The notes below the pieces were generated by a model. It worked only from the letters and a program-made list of their open reading frames with translations. It searched no databases and had not been told where the DNA came from. Below, one piece after another: positions 9,131 to 16,699 of a stretch of 36,593 nt of DNA. Location of the stretch: positions 1 to 36,593 of the forward strand of contig JAIRQC010000013.1 of NCBI GenBank assembly GCA_031256675.1, in the 5' to 3' direction. The stretch is from Rikenellaceae bacterium. Lineage in GTDB: Bacteria; Bacteroidota; Bacteroidia; Bacteroidales; Rikenellaceae. Numbering within the stretch: position 1 is the stretch's first letter; every line of letters starts with the position of its first letter. The position numbers and the translations under genes were made by a program.

Positions 9131-9138
9131 CAAAGATA
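9131..9138 (-). promoter_or_regulatory. -7 box for obgE
   Basis: On the minus strand TATCTTTG matches TAnnTTTG 19 nt before the obgE ATG. A TTG 16 nt upstream is only a poor -33 fit. Confidence 0.5.
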
Positions 9139-9221
9139 GCTATTTTGGAGATGGCAACCAAGCGCTGTTTTGCCGGACGGGCAATAACGGCGCAGGTAAC
9201 AGCAAATCCCGCAAAAAACAG

Positions 9222-9229
9222 TATATTTG
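9222..9229 (+). promoter_or_regulatory. -7 box for era
   Basis: TATATTTG matches TAnnTTTG but ends only 11 nt before the era ATG. The transcript would have a leader of about five bases or none. No -33 box is seen. Confidence 0.5.
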
Positions 9230-9240
9230 TCGCAAAAAAA

Positions 9241-10118
9241 TGCACAGATCAGGTTTTGTCAACATCATAGGCAACCCCAACACAGGCAAGTCGACGCTCA
9301 TGAACGCGCTGGTGGGCGAGCGGCTGTCGATCATCACCTCCAAAGCGCAGACCACCCGCCACCGCATAATGGGCGTTGTCAGCGGCGCTGACTTTCAGAT
9401 AGTTTACTCCGACACGCCCGGCATTCTCAAACCCAATTACCGCTTGCAGGAGTCGATGATGCGCTTCGTGGGCGGGGCGATGCGCGACGCAGACGTCATA
9501 CTGTATGTGACGGACGTTGTCGAACAGAGCGGACGTTCGCGCGAGTTCGTCGAAAAGATCAACCTGAGCGGCATTCCGACCATCGTGGTTATCAATAAGA
9601 TAGATCTCACTAACGAGGAGCGGCTGGGCGAACTGGTCTCCCTGTGGCGCGAGCGGATGCCCTCGGCGGAGGTGGCGCCGACCTCGGCCACGGAGCGGTT
9701 CAACATCGGCGGGCTGTTCGACCTGATACTTGCGCGGCTGCCCGAAGGAGAGGCCTACTATCCCAAAGACACGCTGACAGACAAGAACATGCGCTTCTTT
9801 GCCTCGGAGATCATCCGCGAAAAGATACTGCTCAACTATGACAAGGAGATCCCGTACAGCGTCGAGATCGCCGTCGAAGAGTACAGCGAGGAGCCGACGA
9901 TCGACCGCATCACGGCCACGATCTACGTGGCCCGCGAGTCGCAGAAAGGCATCGTCATCGGGCACAAGGGCGCGATGCTCAAACGTGTGGGTACCGCCGC
10001 CCGTATCGAGCTCGAACAGTTCCTCGGCAAGAAGGTTTTCCTGCAACTCCACGTCAAGGTCAACGACAACTGGCGCGACAACATCCGGCAACTCAAACGG
10101 TTCGGGTATGAAGAGTAG
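9241..10118 (+). CDS. era: GTPase Era
   Basis: The 292-residue protein has an N-terminal Ras-like G domain: G1 GNPNTGKST at residues 11-19, G3 DTPG, G4 NKID. A C-terminal KH RNA-binding domain follows, with the block KGIVIGHKGAMLKRVGTAARIELEQ. Era binds the 3' end of 16S rRNA and helps 30S assembly. The usual G1 Val is Thr here (PNTGKS), a mild variation. The start is fixed by the conserved MHxSGFVNIIGNPN beginning. Confidence 0.96.
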
Positions 10119-10215
10119 GTCGGTTTTATCCGCGCGCAGGCAGCCATGCAGCATGGCGCTTGACTGCGGCCGCGTCGGTCGGGCCCGGCTGGCACGGACG
10201 TTCCGGCGCGGGACG

Positions 10216-10243
10216 ACCTCCGTTTTGCCGGCAAAACGGAGGT
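10216..10243. terminator. 28-nt perfect palindrome after era
   Basis: The arms ACCTCCGTTTTGCC and GGCAAAACGGAGGT are exact complements with no spacer. The site lies 98 nt after era and 72 nt before the rplM promoter. A U4 run lies inside the arm rather than after it. Likely a terminator; a protein-binding palindrome is possible. The rest of the 10119-10404 gap holds the rplM promoter and leader. Confidence 0.5.
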
Positions 10244-10314
10244 TACGCCAACGCCATGCCCCGTTCTGTTTTGTTCAGTCCCGCCCTGTACATCCGGCGC
10301 GATATAAATAATTG

Positions 10315-10345
10315 TTTGTTATTTAAAAATAATTTCGTACCTTTG
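10315..10345 (+). promoter_or_regulatory. Strong promoter for rplM-rpsI
   Basis: A perfect TTTG -33 (10315-10318), 19-nt AT-rich spacer and perfect TACCTTTG -7 (10338-10345) give the Bacteroidota housekeeping consensus. The leader to the rplM start would be about 50 nt. Confidence 0.85.
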
Positions 10346-10404
10346 CAAGCCGTTTTGCAATACGACTGTACGACTAAAATATTAACCCTGTAAAACAGAA
10401 CCAA

Positions 10405-10860
10405 GTGGATTCGTTAAGCTACAAGACAACCTGCGTCAACAGCGCGTCGGCAACCAAGAACTGGGTGCTGATCGACGCCAACGGCGAGGTGTTGGGACGT
10501 CTCGCTTCGCAGATCGCCAAGATCCTGCGCGGCAAGAACAAACCCTCATTCACGCCCCATGTCGACTGCGGAGATAACGTGATCGTCGTCAACGCCGACA
10601 AGGTGCGCCTGACGGGCTCCAAAATGACCGACAAGGTCTATGTGCGCCATACGCGCTACCCCGGCGGCCAGAGGTTCGCTACGCCTGCCGATTACCTGGC
10701 CAAACGGCCCGAGTTCGTGATCGAAAAGGCCGTCAAGGGCATGTTGCCCCGCAACCGCCTCGGCGCCGTGCTGCTCAGAAACTTAAAGGTCTATGCCGGA
10801 GCGGAACACCCGCACGCCGCACAGAGCCCCAAAACCATCAAATTAAACGAGATCAAGTAA
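10405..10860 (+). CDS. rplM: 50S ribosomal protein L13
   Basis: The 151-residue L13 has the conserved blocks NWVLIDANGEVLGRLAS, PHVDCGDNVIVVNADKVRLTGSK, YVRHTRYPGGQ and AVKGMLPRNRLG. L13 is an early-binding large-subunit protein. The start is a GTG at 10405, chosen because Bacteroidales L13 begins M-D-[ST]-L-S-Y-K-T and the only in-frame ATG lies far inside the protein. It overlaps the rpsI start by one base (TAATG), so the two are translationally coupled. Confidence 0.95.
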   Translation: MDSLSYKTTCVNSASATKNWVLIDANGEVLGRLASQIAKILRGKNKPSFTPHVDCGDNVIVVNADKVRLTGSKMTDKVYVRHTRYPGGQRFATPADYLAKRPEFVIEKAVKGMLPRNRLGAVLLRNLKVYAGAEHPHAAQSPKTIKLNEIK

Positions 10861-11252
10861 TGAGTACGGAAGTTGTGAACACCGTAGGGCGTAGAAAGGC
10901 GGCTGTGGCCCGCGTTTACGTGAAACCCGGTAAAGGTGTGATTACCATCAACAAGCGGCCTTTGGAGAACTATTTCCCGCTCGAGATCCTCCGCTATGTC
11001 GTGAAACAGCCCCTGCTGGCGCTCGGCAAAACCGAGGAATTCGACATTAACATCAACCTCGACGGTGGTGGCGTCAAGGGCCAGGCCGAAGCTGCCCGAC
11101 TGGGTATCGCCCGCGCACTCTGCGAGATAGATGCGGAGTATCGCTCGACGCTCAAAAAGAACGGCTTCATGACCCGCGACCCGCGCGAAGTTGAGCGTAA
11201 GAAACCCGGACAGCCCGGAGCACGCGCTAAATTCCAGTTCAGCAAACGTTAA
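10860..11252 (+). CDS. rpsI: 30S ribosomal protein S9
   Basis: The 130-residue S9 has NTVGRRKAAVARVYVKPGKG at its start, the GGGVKGQAEAARLGIARAL block and the basic C-terminal tail ending KFQFSKR, which reaches tRNA in the P site. The ATG shares its A with the rplM stop. L13-S9 is the conserved bacterial gene pair. Confidence 0.97.
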   Translation: MSTEVVNTVGRRKAAVARVYVKPGKGVITINKRPLENYFPLEILRYVVKQPLLALGKTEEFDININLDGGGVKGQAEAARLGIARALCEIDAEYRSTLKKNGFMTRDPREVERKKPGQPGARAKFQFSKR

Positions 11253-11467
11253 TCGGCTGAGCTGCGCGTTATTAGCGTTCTACGGATCGATGCGCAGGCG
11301 GTTTCCGGAGGGCTTCGGCCTTTCAAACCGGCCGGACCGGGAGTTTTCCCGCTACCGGAAGGTTGCCGTCGCGTGGAAAACCGGAGGGATTCTCGACACA
11401 GGCCAGCCTTGTTCGAGACTACCGCTTCGGTTGATGACAAGAGTGTAAAACAAACAAAATCAAGAAA
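11253..11467 (+). promoter_or_regulatory. Structured leader upstream of rpsB
   Basis: The 215-nt gap before rpsB holds several stems. One is a 7-bp GC-rich stem closed by a UUCG tetraloop (about 11314-11331). Another is CGGGA-GTTT-TCCCG near 11337-11352. No TAnnTTTG promoter is evident, so rpsB may be read through from rpsI. An S2 autoregulatory leader is plausible but not recognised as a known family. Confidence 0.35.
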
Positions 11468-12304
11468 ATGGCTATTCAGGCAGATTTTAATCAACTGTTG
11501 GAGGTCGGCGCACACTTCGGCCACCTCAAAAGAAAGTGGAACCCCAAGATGGCCCCGTATATCTTCATGGAGAAGAACGGGATACACATCATCGACCTGC
11601 ACAAGACCGTCCTCAAACTCGACGAGGCGGCGGCAGCGCTCAAACAGATCGCCAAGAGCGGTCGCCGCATCCTGTTCGTGGCTACCAAGAAACAGGCCAA
11701 AGATGTTGTAGCAGAGAAAGTTGCGGCTGTGAACATGCCTTACGTCACCGAACGCTGGCCGGGCGGTATGCTCACCAACTTCCCCACTATTCGCAAGGCT
11801 GTCAAGAAGATGTCAACCATCGACAGGATGGCCACCGACGGCACTTACGATAACTTCTCGAAACGCGAAAAACTCCAGATCTCCCGCCAGAGGGCCAAAC
11901 TGGAGAAGAACCTCGGCTCGATCGCCGACCTGACCCGCCTGCCAGCCGCGCTGTTCGTGGTCGACATACAGAAGGAACAGAACGCGGTCAAGGAGGCTAA
12001 AAGGCTGAGTATCCCTGTGTTCGCAATCGTGGACACGTGTTGCGACCCGACCGACGTCGACTATGTTATCCCCGCCAACGACGACGCTGCGAAATCTGTC
12101 GCCCTGATCGTCGACGTGGTTTGTTCGTGGATTGCCGACGGTCTGGCCGAGCGCAAACTCGAAAAAGAGAAGGATAACGACGAGGCCCCGGCCGCCAGAG
12201 AGGCCAAACCGCGCATCCGCCGCGCCGAAAAGGCAGGCAGGCAGGCCGCTCCTGCCGCTCCCGCCGTGGCAGAAGAGGCAGCCGCGGAGGCTTCGGAAGA
12301 GTAA
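11468..12304 (+). CDS. rpsB: 30S ribosomal protein S2
   Basis: The 278-residue S2 has LLEVGAHFGHLKRKWNPKMAPYIF near the start, FVATKKQAKD, ERWPGGMLTNFPTI and VIPANDDAAKSVALI. The last ~50 residues are a charged, Ala/Glu-rich tail (EAAAEASEE), typical of Bacteroidota S2. S2 bridges the 30S head and body and also recruits S1. It is followed by tsf after 19 nt, the usual rpsB-tsf order. Confidence 0.97.
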   Translation: MAIQADFNQLLEVGAHFGHLKRKWNPKMAPYIFMEKNGIHIIDLHKTVLKLDEAAAALKQIAKSGRRILFVATKKQAKDVVAEKVAAVNMPYVTERWPGGMLTNFPTIRKAVKKMSTIDRMATDGTYDNFSKREKLQISRQRAKLEKNLGSIADLTRLPAALFVVDIQKEQNAVKEAKRLSIPVFAIVDTCCDPTDVDYVIPANDDAAKSVALIVDVVCSWIADGLAERKLEKEKDNDEAPAAREAKPRIRRAEKAGRQAAPAAPAVAEEAAAEASEE

Positions 12305-12323
12305 CCGATTAAAACATAATACT

Positions 12324-13145
12324 ATGGCAAACGTAACAACAGCAGATATAGCCAAGCTCCGCAAGATGACAGGGGCGGGCATGATGGATTGCAAGAAGGC
12401 GCTCGAAGAGTCGAGCTGTGATTTCGACCGCGCGCAGGAGATCATCCGCGAAAAGGGTAAACTGGTGGCCAGCAAGCGCGCCGACCGCACCGCGACCGAA
12501 GGCGTCGTTGTGACCAAAATCGTTGGTAACAAGGCATATATGTTTTGCCTTGCCTGCGAAACCGACTTCGTGGCCAAGAACGCCGAGTTTCAGGGTTCGG
12601 CAAACGCCATACTCGAGGTGGCGGTCGGGAACGATGTTGCCGACCTCGAAACGCTGCTCGCAACCAAGTCGGGGGCCGTCACGGTGGCCGACCTGGTCGC
12701 CGAAAAGTCGGGTCAGACGGGCGAGAAGGTCGAGCTGCCTTTCTACGCCAAAATCGAGGCCCCGATGGTGACGGCATACGTCCACACCAACTTCAAACTG
12801 GGCGCGCTGATCGGCTTCAATGTCGCTGTGCCCGAGGAGGTTGCGCACGACGTGGCCATGCAGGCGACCGCTATGGCCCCGGTGGCTATCAGCCGCGAGG
12901 ATTGCCCTGCCGACGTAATTGAAAAAGAGCGCACTATCGGTCGCGAACAGGCCCGTCTCGAGGGTAAACCCGAGGCCATGCTCGACAAGATTGCCGAGGG
13001 CAAGCTCAACAAGTTCTTCATGGAGGCGACCCTCTTGGAGCAGGCTTTCGTCAAGGATCCCAAAAAGAATGTCGGAGCCTACATCAAGGAGGCTGTTTCC
13101 GGCGCAACCGTCGTAGCTTACAAACGCTTCTCTCTCAACGACTAA
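12324..13145 (+). CDS. tsf: Elongation factor Ts
   Basis: The 273-residue EF-Ts starts with the UBA-like domain (AKLRKMTGAGMMDCKKALEE). The TDFVAKN core motif (CETDFVAKNAEF) and two dimerisation subdomains follow, ending GAYIKEAVSGATVVAYKRFSL. It exchanges GDP on EF-Tu. The ATG at 12324 precedes the conserved N-terminus; a longer upstream frame only overlaps rpsB. Confidence 0.96.
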   Translation: MANVTTADIAKLRKMTGAGMMDCKKALEESSCDFDRAQEIIREKGKLVASKRADRTATEGVVVTKIVGNKAYMFCLACETDFVAKNAEFQGSANAILEVAVGNDVADLETLLATKSGAVTVADLVAEKSGQTGEKVELPFYAKIEAPMVTAYVHTNFKLGALIGFNVAVPEEVAHDVAMQATAMAPVAISREDCPADVIEKERTIGREQARLEGKPEAMLDKIAEGKLNKFFMEATLLEQAFVKDPKKNVGAYIKEAVSGATVVAYKRFSLND

Positions 13146-13180
13146 GAGAAAGGCGCAAGAGCGAGGGGCGAGGAGGCGAC

Positions 13181-13440
13181 TAAAAGGTTGCAGCCAAAAG
13201 AGGGCGACCGAGTGGTCGTGAGAAAAGAGGGTGACCAAAAGATTGTGAGCAACGCGACAGGGAGGTTGTAATTAAGAGGGCAGCCAAAACGACGCACAAG
13301 AGTTTGCAACCAAAACGACGCATAAAAGGTTGCAATCAAGAGAGTGACCAAGAGGTTGTGAGCAAGAGACTGCGACCAAGAGATTGCGAACAAAGAGGGC
13401 AATCAAGAGGTTGCGAGCAAAGCGACTTGGACTGCGCCAA
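13181..13440. repeat. Degenerate ~14-nt tandem array downstream of tsf
   Basis: Roughly eighteen imperfect units of 12-15 nt resemble AAGAGGTTGCGACC, with variants such as AAGAGATTGCGAAC and AAGAGGTTGTGAGC. Short open frames cross it on both strands but simply repeat the unit, so no gene is called. It fills the gap between tsf and the terminator at 13448. Confidence 0.75.
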
Positions 13441-13447
13441 GACTACA

Positions 13448-13488
13448 CACAAGACACGCCCCGCAAAATTTGCGGGGCGTGTCTTGTG
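13448..13488. terminator. 41-nt perfect inverted repeat, bidirectional terminator
   Basis: Two exact 20-nt arms around a single A, with a GC-rich GCCCCGC/GCGGGGC core, lie between rightward tsf and the leftward outer-membrane gene. It is the only strong stop signal for either transcript. Confidence 0.75.
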
Positions 13489-13531
13489 ATATACCCGAAG
13501 CTATTTCGATCTGCTTGGCTTTTTTGTGTCG

Positions 13532-14488
13532 CTACTTGAAGGCTATCCCGACCGACAGCCCCAGCATGTTCATTTCGTTGCCGCTGACGGAGAAATCCTT
13601 GACAATGTTGCGGTTATATACGTTGGTGTGGCTGCCGTAGAAGTCGGTGCGACTGAAAATCCACGTGTATTCGAGGCCGAAGATCAGCCGGTAGTCCTCC
13701 TGCAAACGATATGAGAAGTTCAGTCGCCAAGTCAGGTGGCCGAGAGGGCCCGTGCTTTCGTATGAGTTGCTTCGCTGGTCGCTGATCCAGGAGTATTCCG
13801 AAATCCACTCCAAATTAGAACCCTGCTCCTTGATCCTCGTTTTGTAGTAGGGGTTGCGCATCGCCGTGAGCCCAAGTCCGAAATATGGCATAATCGTCAG
13901 GCGGTCACTGCGTTTAATGGTGGCGAAAAGCCCTGTCGACATCCTGAAATGGGCGTTGACCGACGGATAGGCTGGATTTTGTTCGGAGATATCGCGCAGA
14001 TAGTAGACGCTGTTGCCCGGACGCGCAAAGGCATTTATGTTCAAGTCGTTGCGGCGTGGCGCAGGCATGAAGCCGACCCCCATGTCGAGGAACCACCCCA
14101 TGTTAAACGTTTTGGCATGCGGGGCGAACGGGACGTTGAGTGCAACGCGCAGGTCGGTGATCGCTGCCCGCGGCATCATGTCGCTTGCGCTGCGACTGTC
14201 GTTCCATCTGTTAAGACCCATATGCTGAGTAAGTTGAAAATCGAACCACGCACGGTTTTCCTTGTCGCGCAGCATTCTAGGCTGCATGACGAGCGGTACT
14301 GCGCGCACACCGCCACGGGGAGAATAGTACGCAGGCTGCTGTTCCTGTGCCGGTTGCTGTGCCGGTTCGCCCGACGTTGTCCCGTTTTGGACTGGTTGGG
14401 CGTCCTGAGGCTGGTTGAACTGCGCCCGCACTACGGCGGCAGTGACCGTTAAGGCTGCCGCGAGATATAATGTTCTCTTCATAGACAT
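13532..14488 (-). CDS. Predicted outer-membrane beta-barrel protein
   Basis: This 318-residue protein has a signal peptide (MSMKRTLYLAAALTVTAAVVRA, cleavage before QFNQPQ), a Gln/Pro-rich linker, then alternating aromatic segments. Examples are LTWRLNFSYRLQ and YRLIFGLEYTWIFSRTDF. It ends NMLGLSVGIAFK, typical of the closing strand of small outer-membrane barrels. No family is recognised and the substrate is unknown. Starts at 14488 and 14482 are both possible; the open frame further upstream lacks any signal. It lies downstream of the lipoprotein gene on the same strand, 216 nt away, and could be in the same unit. Confidence 0.75.
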   Translation of the reverse strand: MSMKRTLYLAAALTVTAAVVRAQFNQPQDAQPVQNGTTSGEPAQQPAQEQQPAYYSPRGGVRAVPLVMQPRMLRDKENRAWFDFQLTQHMGLNRWNDSRSASDMMPRAAITDLRVALNVPFAPHAKTFNMGWFLDMGVGFMPAPRRNDLNINAFARPGNSVYYLRDISEQNPAYPSVNAHFRMSTGLFATIKRSDRLTIMPYFGLGLTAMRNPYYKTRIKEQGSNLEWISEYSWISDQRSNSYESTGPLGHLTWRLNFSYRLQEDYRLIFGLEYTWIFSRTDFYGSHTNVYNRNIVKDFSVSGNEMNMLGLSVGIAFK

Positions 14489-14528
14489 GGTTAAATGATC
14501 TTCAATTATTCGATACCCTGTATTTGCC

Positions 14529-14550
14529 CCCGTCGTTCTGATACGACGGG
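14529..14550. other. Short hairpin in the barrel gene leader
   Basis: CCCGTCGT and ACGACGGG form an 8-bp stem with a 6-nt loop, 41 nt before the barrel gene start. It could attenuate or stabilise the leader. There is no U-tract in the direction of the gene. Confidence 0.35.
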
Positions 14551-14625
14551 AAAATGGAGAGAAAACCTTCATGAAACCGTCATGCCCGTTGCCCTCTTTT
14601 GCTTTCACTTTCAGCCGCCCTGCCC

Positions 14626-14680
14626 GCAAAACAAACACAAAACAAACGCAGGACAAATGCAAAACAGACGCAAAACCAAG
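14626..14680. repeat. Five 11-nt tandem units
   Basis: The units GCAAAACAAAC, ACAAAACAAAC, GCAGGACAAAT, GCAAAACAGAC and GCAAAACCAAG have an exact 11-nt period. They are flanked by complementary TGCCCGC and GCGGGCA. In the direction of the downstream leftward gene the array reads as repeated GTTTGTTTTGC, so it contains several TTTG cores. Confidence 0.7.
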
Positions 14681-14704
14681 GCGGGCAAGATAATTTTAGA
14701 TTGC

Positions 14705-15235
14705 TTAAAAGAATGTTACGGGCGGAGTGTCATACTCGAAAGCTACGCCCTCCCAAGTGGAATACCGCACCTTGAACGAGTGCTGCCCGGGTGTGGGGGC
14801 GACAAGCAGTACGAAACCCTCGTCGACGTCGGGCGGAAGGACGGTGGCGGGCTGGAAAAATTGCGAAATGTTGCTGCCTGCCGGATTGCTCGGATTGAAG
14901 TCGTCGTTGGTGATGATGCGCTTTGTGTAGCTTGAACTCAGGCTTGTCGAGCCGTGGCGCCCCCATGGATCGGCCGTTATCGGCCCGCCGATGTACTGGT
15001 CGCCGTTCGGGTCGGAGTTGTCCGTCAGCCACACGACGCCGATCATGTAGGCTTTTTTGTTGATCGGGCTGTTGGTGACGAGGGGATACTCGCCCGAATT
15101 GTCGACGTTGGTCGCCTCTATACCAACGATATGCACCGGAACAACAGCATCCGGCCCTCCGATGTCGCCGGAGTCTTTCTTCGAGCAGCCTGAGAGCAGG
15201 GCCGCTCCCAGGAGCGGAAAGAGCAGTTTTTTCAT
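14705..15235 (-). CDS. Putative surface/periplasmic lipoprotein
   Basis: The 176-residue protein starts MKKLLFPLLGAALLSGCSKK, a lipoprotein signal with lipobox LLSGC and Cys at residue 19. The mature part is acidic and rich in Gly, Asp and Ser, with predicted beta strands. The C-terminus (FKVRYSTWEGVAFEYDTPPVTFF) suggests an Ig-like or beta-sandwich fold. No family is recognised. The start at 15235 is fixed by the signal peptide and by a consensus promoter just upstream. The Mu-like prophage is inserted only ~15 nt upstream of that promoter's -33 box. Confidence 0.8.
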   Translation of the reverse strand: MKKLLFPLLGAALLSGCSKKDSGDIGGPDAVVPVHIVGIEATNVDNSGEYPLVTNSPINKKAYMIGVVWLTDNSDPNGDQYIGGPITADPWGRHGSTSLSSSYTKRIITNDDFNPSNPAGSNISQFFQPATVLPPDVDEGFVLLVAPTPGQHSFKVRYSTWEGVAFEYDTPPVTFF

Positions 15236-15257
15236 ATGCGCAGGTTTTAGTTTACAA

Positions 15258-15289
15258 CAAATATAGCGCATTATTTCGGATCTTCCAAA
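15258..15289 (-). promoter_or_regulatory. Consensus promoter of the lipoprotein gene
   Basis: On the minus strand a TTTG -33 (15289-15286), 20-nt spacer and TATATTTG -7 (15265-15258) lie 22 nt before the lipoprotein ATG. Confidence 0.8.
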
Positions 15290-15303
15290 TATAAACTTCG
15301 CTC

Positions 15304-15422
15304 TGTATGGGGGGATAAACGAAATGTACATCTAAGAAACCTACAAAAACCCACATAACGTAATATAATAGATATAGTTACGGGCATGACACAAAAAAAC
15401 GCGCCGAAAAACGAAATGTACA
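15304..15422. other. Prophage left end (attL) with transposase-site-like repeats L1 and L2
   Basis: The end begins TGTATGG (5'-TG as expected for Mu-type ends). AAACGAAATGTACA occurs at 15317-15330 and AAAAACGAAATGTACA at 15407-15422, in the same orientation about 90 nt apart. That spacing resembles the Mu L1-L2 gap. No gene fits between 15290 and 15900. That stretch holds these repeats, the iteron-like repeats, a hairpin and the terminator listed separately. Confidence 0.65.
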
Positions 15423-15598
15423 ACTATTGGAGATAACTTGGATTTTTTGCCCAAAAACAGGCGGGTTTGACCGTGGAGTTTGACCGGCGGGCGGGATCGT
15501 GTATGATTCCGCCTTTTTCATGTAAAAAACGGGCGAAAACAACCTGTGAGCGCATTTCAATCAACATTGAGCGATGCGCAAATCCGCCCGCGAAAACA

Positions 15599-15678
15599 AC
15601 AGGCGGACAAAACATGTACATTTCGTTTTTGACGAAAAATGCGACAGATGGACAAACAGGCGGACAACAGGCGGACAA
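15599..15678 (+). repeat. Iteron-like 12-nt repeats in the left end
   Basis: ACAGGCGGACAA occurs at 15599-15610, 15656-15667 and 15667-15678, with a variant ACAGATGGACAA at 15644-15655. The last three are in tandem with an 11-12-nt period, about one helical turn. L3 lies between the first and second copies. They may be binding sites for a phage regulator. Confidence 0.6.
15615..15630 (-). repeat. Third transposase-site-like repeat (L3), inverted
   Basis: On the minus strand AAAAACGAAATGTACA is identical over 16 nt to the copy at 15407-15422. It lies about 200 nt further in and in opposite orientation. Confidence 0.65.
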
Positions 15679-15722
15679 AATTTGGCAAAAAATACGCCCT
15701 TTACCCCCCCCTAATGACAAGC

Positions 15723-15753
15723 CACCCCCGTTATACGCAATATAACGGGGGTG
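15723..15753. other. 13-bp perfect hairpin
   Basis: CACCCCCGTTATA, loop CGCAA and TATAACGGGGGTG. A similar CCCCC-ACCTAAT sequence occurs on both sides (15702-15714 and 15765-15778). It lies beyond the repressor terminator; role unknown. Confidence 0.5.
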
Positions 15754-15830
15754 ATTTCAGTTTATACCCCCACCTAATCCACGGGTGTGGCGGGGGTGAC
15801 CCTTGATAGTGCGTTGATAATTAACGAAAT

Positions 15831-15858
15831 AAAAAATGGCCATTTCGGCCATTTTTTT
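15831..15858. terminator. Rho-independent terminator after the repressor gene
   Basis: AAAAAATGGCC, loop ATTTC, GGCCATTTTTTT: a stem with an A-run on one side and a T-run on the other, so it works in both directions. It lies 44 nt past the repressor stop and would isolate lysogenic transcription from the prophage end. Confidence 0.8.
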
Positions 15859-15902
15859 GCGCAGGGTTTTGACACACTTGCGGGCGTACAGCACACACAC
15901 AA

Positions 15903-16574
15903 CTAACACCGCCGGATCAGCCCTATGACGACGGCGATGCTGTATATGTCGTCGCCGGATACGGTAAATTCGGGATACTCGGCGTTGTCGGAGCGACACA
16001 GTATCCCGTCCTCTCGCTCAAATATGCGCTTGACGACCACGCCCTGATATGTATCGAGCACGTGGACACGCCCCCACTGGATGAACGACCGTTCGCGAAC
16101 GGTCAGGCAGGCGATTTCATCGCCGGAGTGGAAGTGCGGTAACATGCTGTCGCCGTAGACGATAATCGTGAAGTCGTATTTCTTGAACATCGGGATCACC
16201 GGCACCTGTTCGCAGTTATGTGGCATCACGCCATCGGAGATGCCCGCCAGCTCGCCCGCGGCGGCCGAATGCGGTATGCGTGGCCGCGTTTCGCCCGTCA
16301 AAACAGCCCCATCCTTTTGGTTTATATATATAGGTGCGTCGCCGCCTTTGCCGGATGGTGCCCCGCCATCGGCGCGGAGCATATCACCGCGATCAGCAAC
16401 TAGCCATTCTATTGATAGGTCTGGAAATTTATCGATAATTATCTTGGCTTTGTCAACCCCTAAAGACTTACCACTATCCAAAAATCCCATCGACAGCCCG
16501 GTTTCAGTATAAAATTTATTCTTGCTAATCCCCTTATATTCAAGGTATTTTTTTATTTTATCCTTTTCCGTCAT
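15903..16574 (-). CDS. CI/LexA-type phage repressor (HTH plus S24 peptidase)
   Basis: The 223-residue protein has an N-terminal helix-turn-helix (KIKKYLEYKGISKNKFYTETGLSMGFL, residues ~7-60), a linker, then an S24 domain. The self-cleavage region resembles SAAAGELAG (~103-111), the catalytic Ser is in YGDSML (Ser143) and the catalytic Lys is in VVVKRIF (Lys182). It should maintain lysogeny and be inactivated through RecA-stimulated self-cleavage. Its position, leftward between the prophage end and the early genes, is that of Mu c, although Mu c itself lacks an S24 domain. The catalytic residues are intact. Confidence 0.9.
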   Translation of the reverse strand: MTEKDKIKKYLEYKGISKNKFYTETGLSMGFLDSGKSLGVDKAKIIIDKFPDLSIEWLVADRGDMLRADGGAPSGKGGDAPIYINQKDGAVLTGETRPRIPHSAAAGELAGISDGVMPHNCEQVPVIPMFKKYDFTIIVYGDSMLPHFHSGDEIACLTVRERSFIQWGRVHVLDTYQGVVVKRIFEREDGILCRSDNAEYPEFTVSGDDIYSIAVVIGLIRRC

Positions 16575-16667
16575 AATTTTTATGATTTTTATATTGGATA
16601 TTAAGATTATTATCTATAATATTGCGCCGTAATTACTAATGTAAACGTGGCGATAAAGGTATGAATT
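16575..16667. promoter_or_regulatory. Divergent repressor/early control region
   Basis: The AT-rich 93 nt between the repressor and the rightward antirepressor start contains a near-consensus early -7 (TAATATTG near 16616-16623) and GTAATTAC at 16629-16636. The GTAATTAC segment recurs downstream in a 73-nt repeat. Operators are expected here; exact sites are not certain. Confidence 0.45.
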
Positions 16668-16699
16668 ATGAATGAGATTATCAAACACCCGCAGTTCGG
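16627..16699 (+). repeat. 73-nt repeat copy 1: control segment plus antirepressor start
   Basis: It matches 17271-17343 over its whole length with a handful of differences. It spans a GTAATTAC motif, CGATAAAGGTA, and the first 10-11 codons (MNEIIKH-QFG) of the BRO-type gene. Confidence 0.8.

Noticed and set aside
12309-13238. 309-residue minus-strand frame
   Set aside because: Complement of tsf; the plus-strand EF-Ts is unambiguous.
13142-13402. Repetitive open frames across the tsf downstream array
   Set aside because: They only translate the 14-nt unit and have no start context, promoter or fold.
13181-13440. CRISPR array
   Set aside because: Units are 12-15 nt, contiguous and drifted, with no spacers of regular length and no cas genes.
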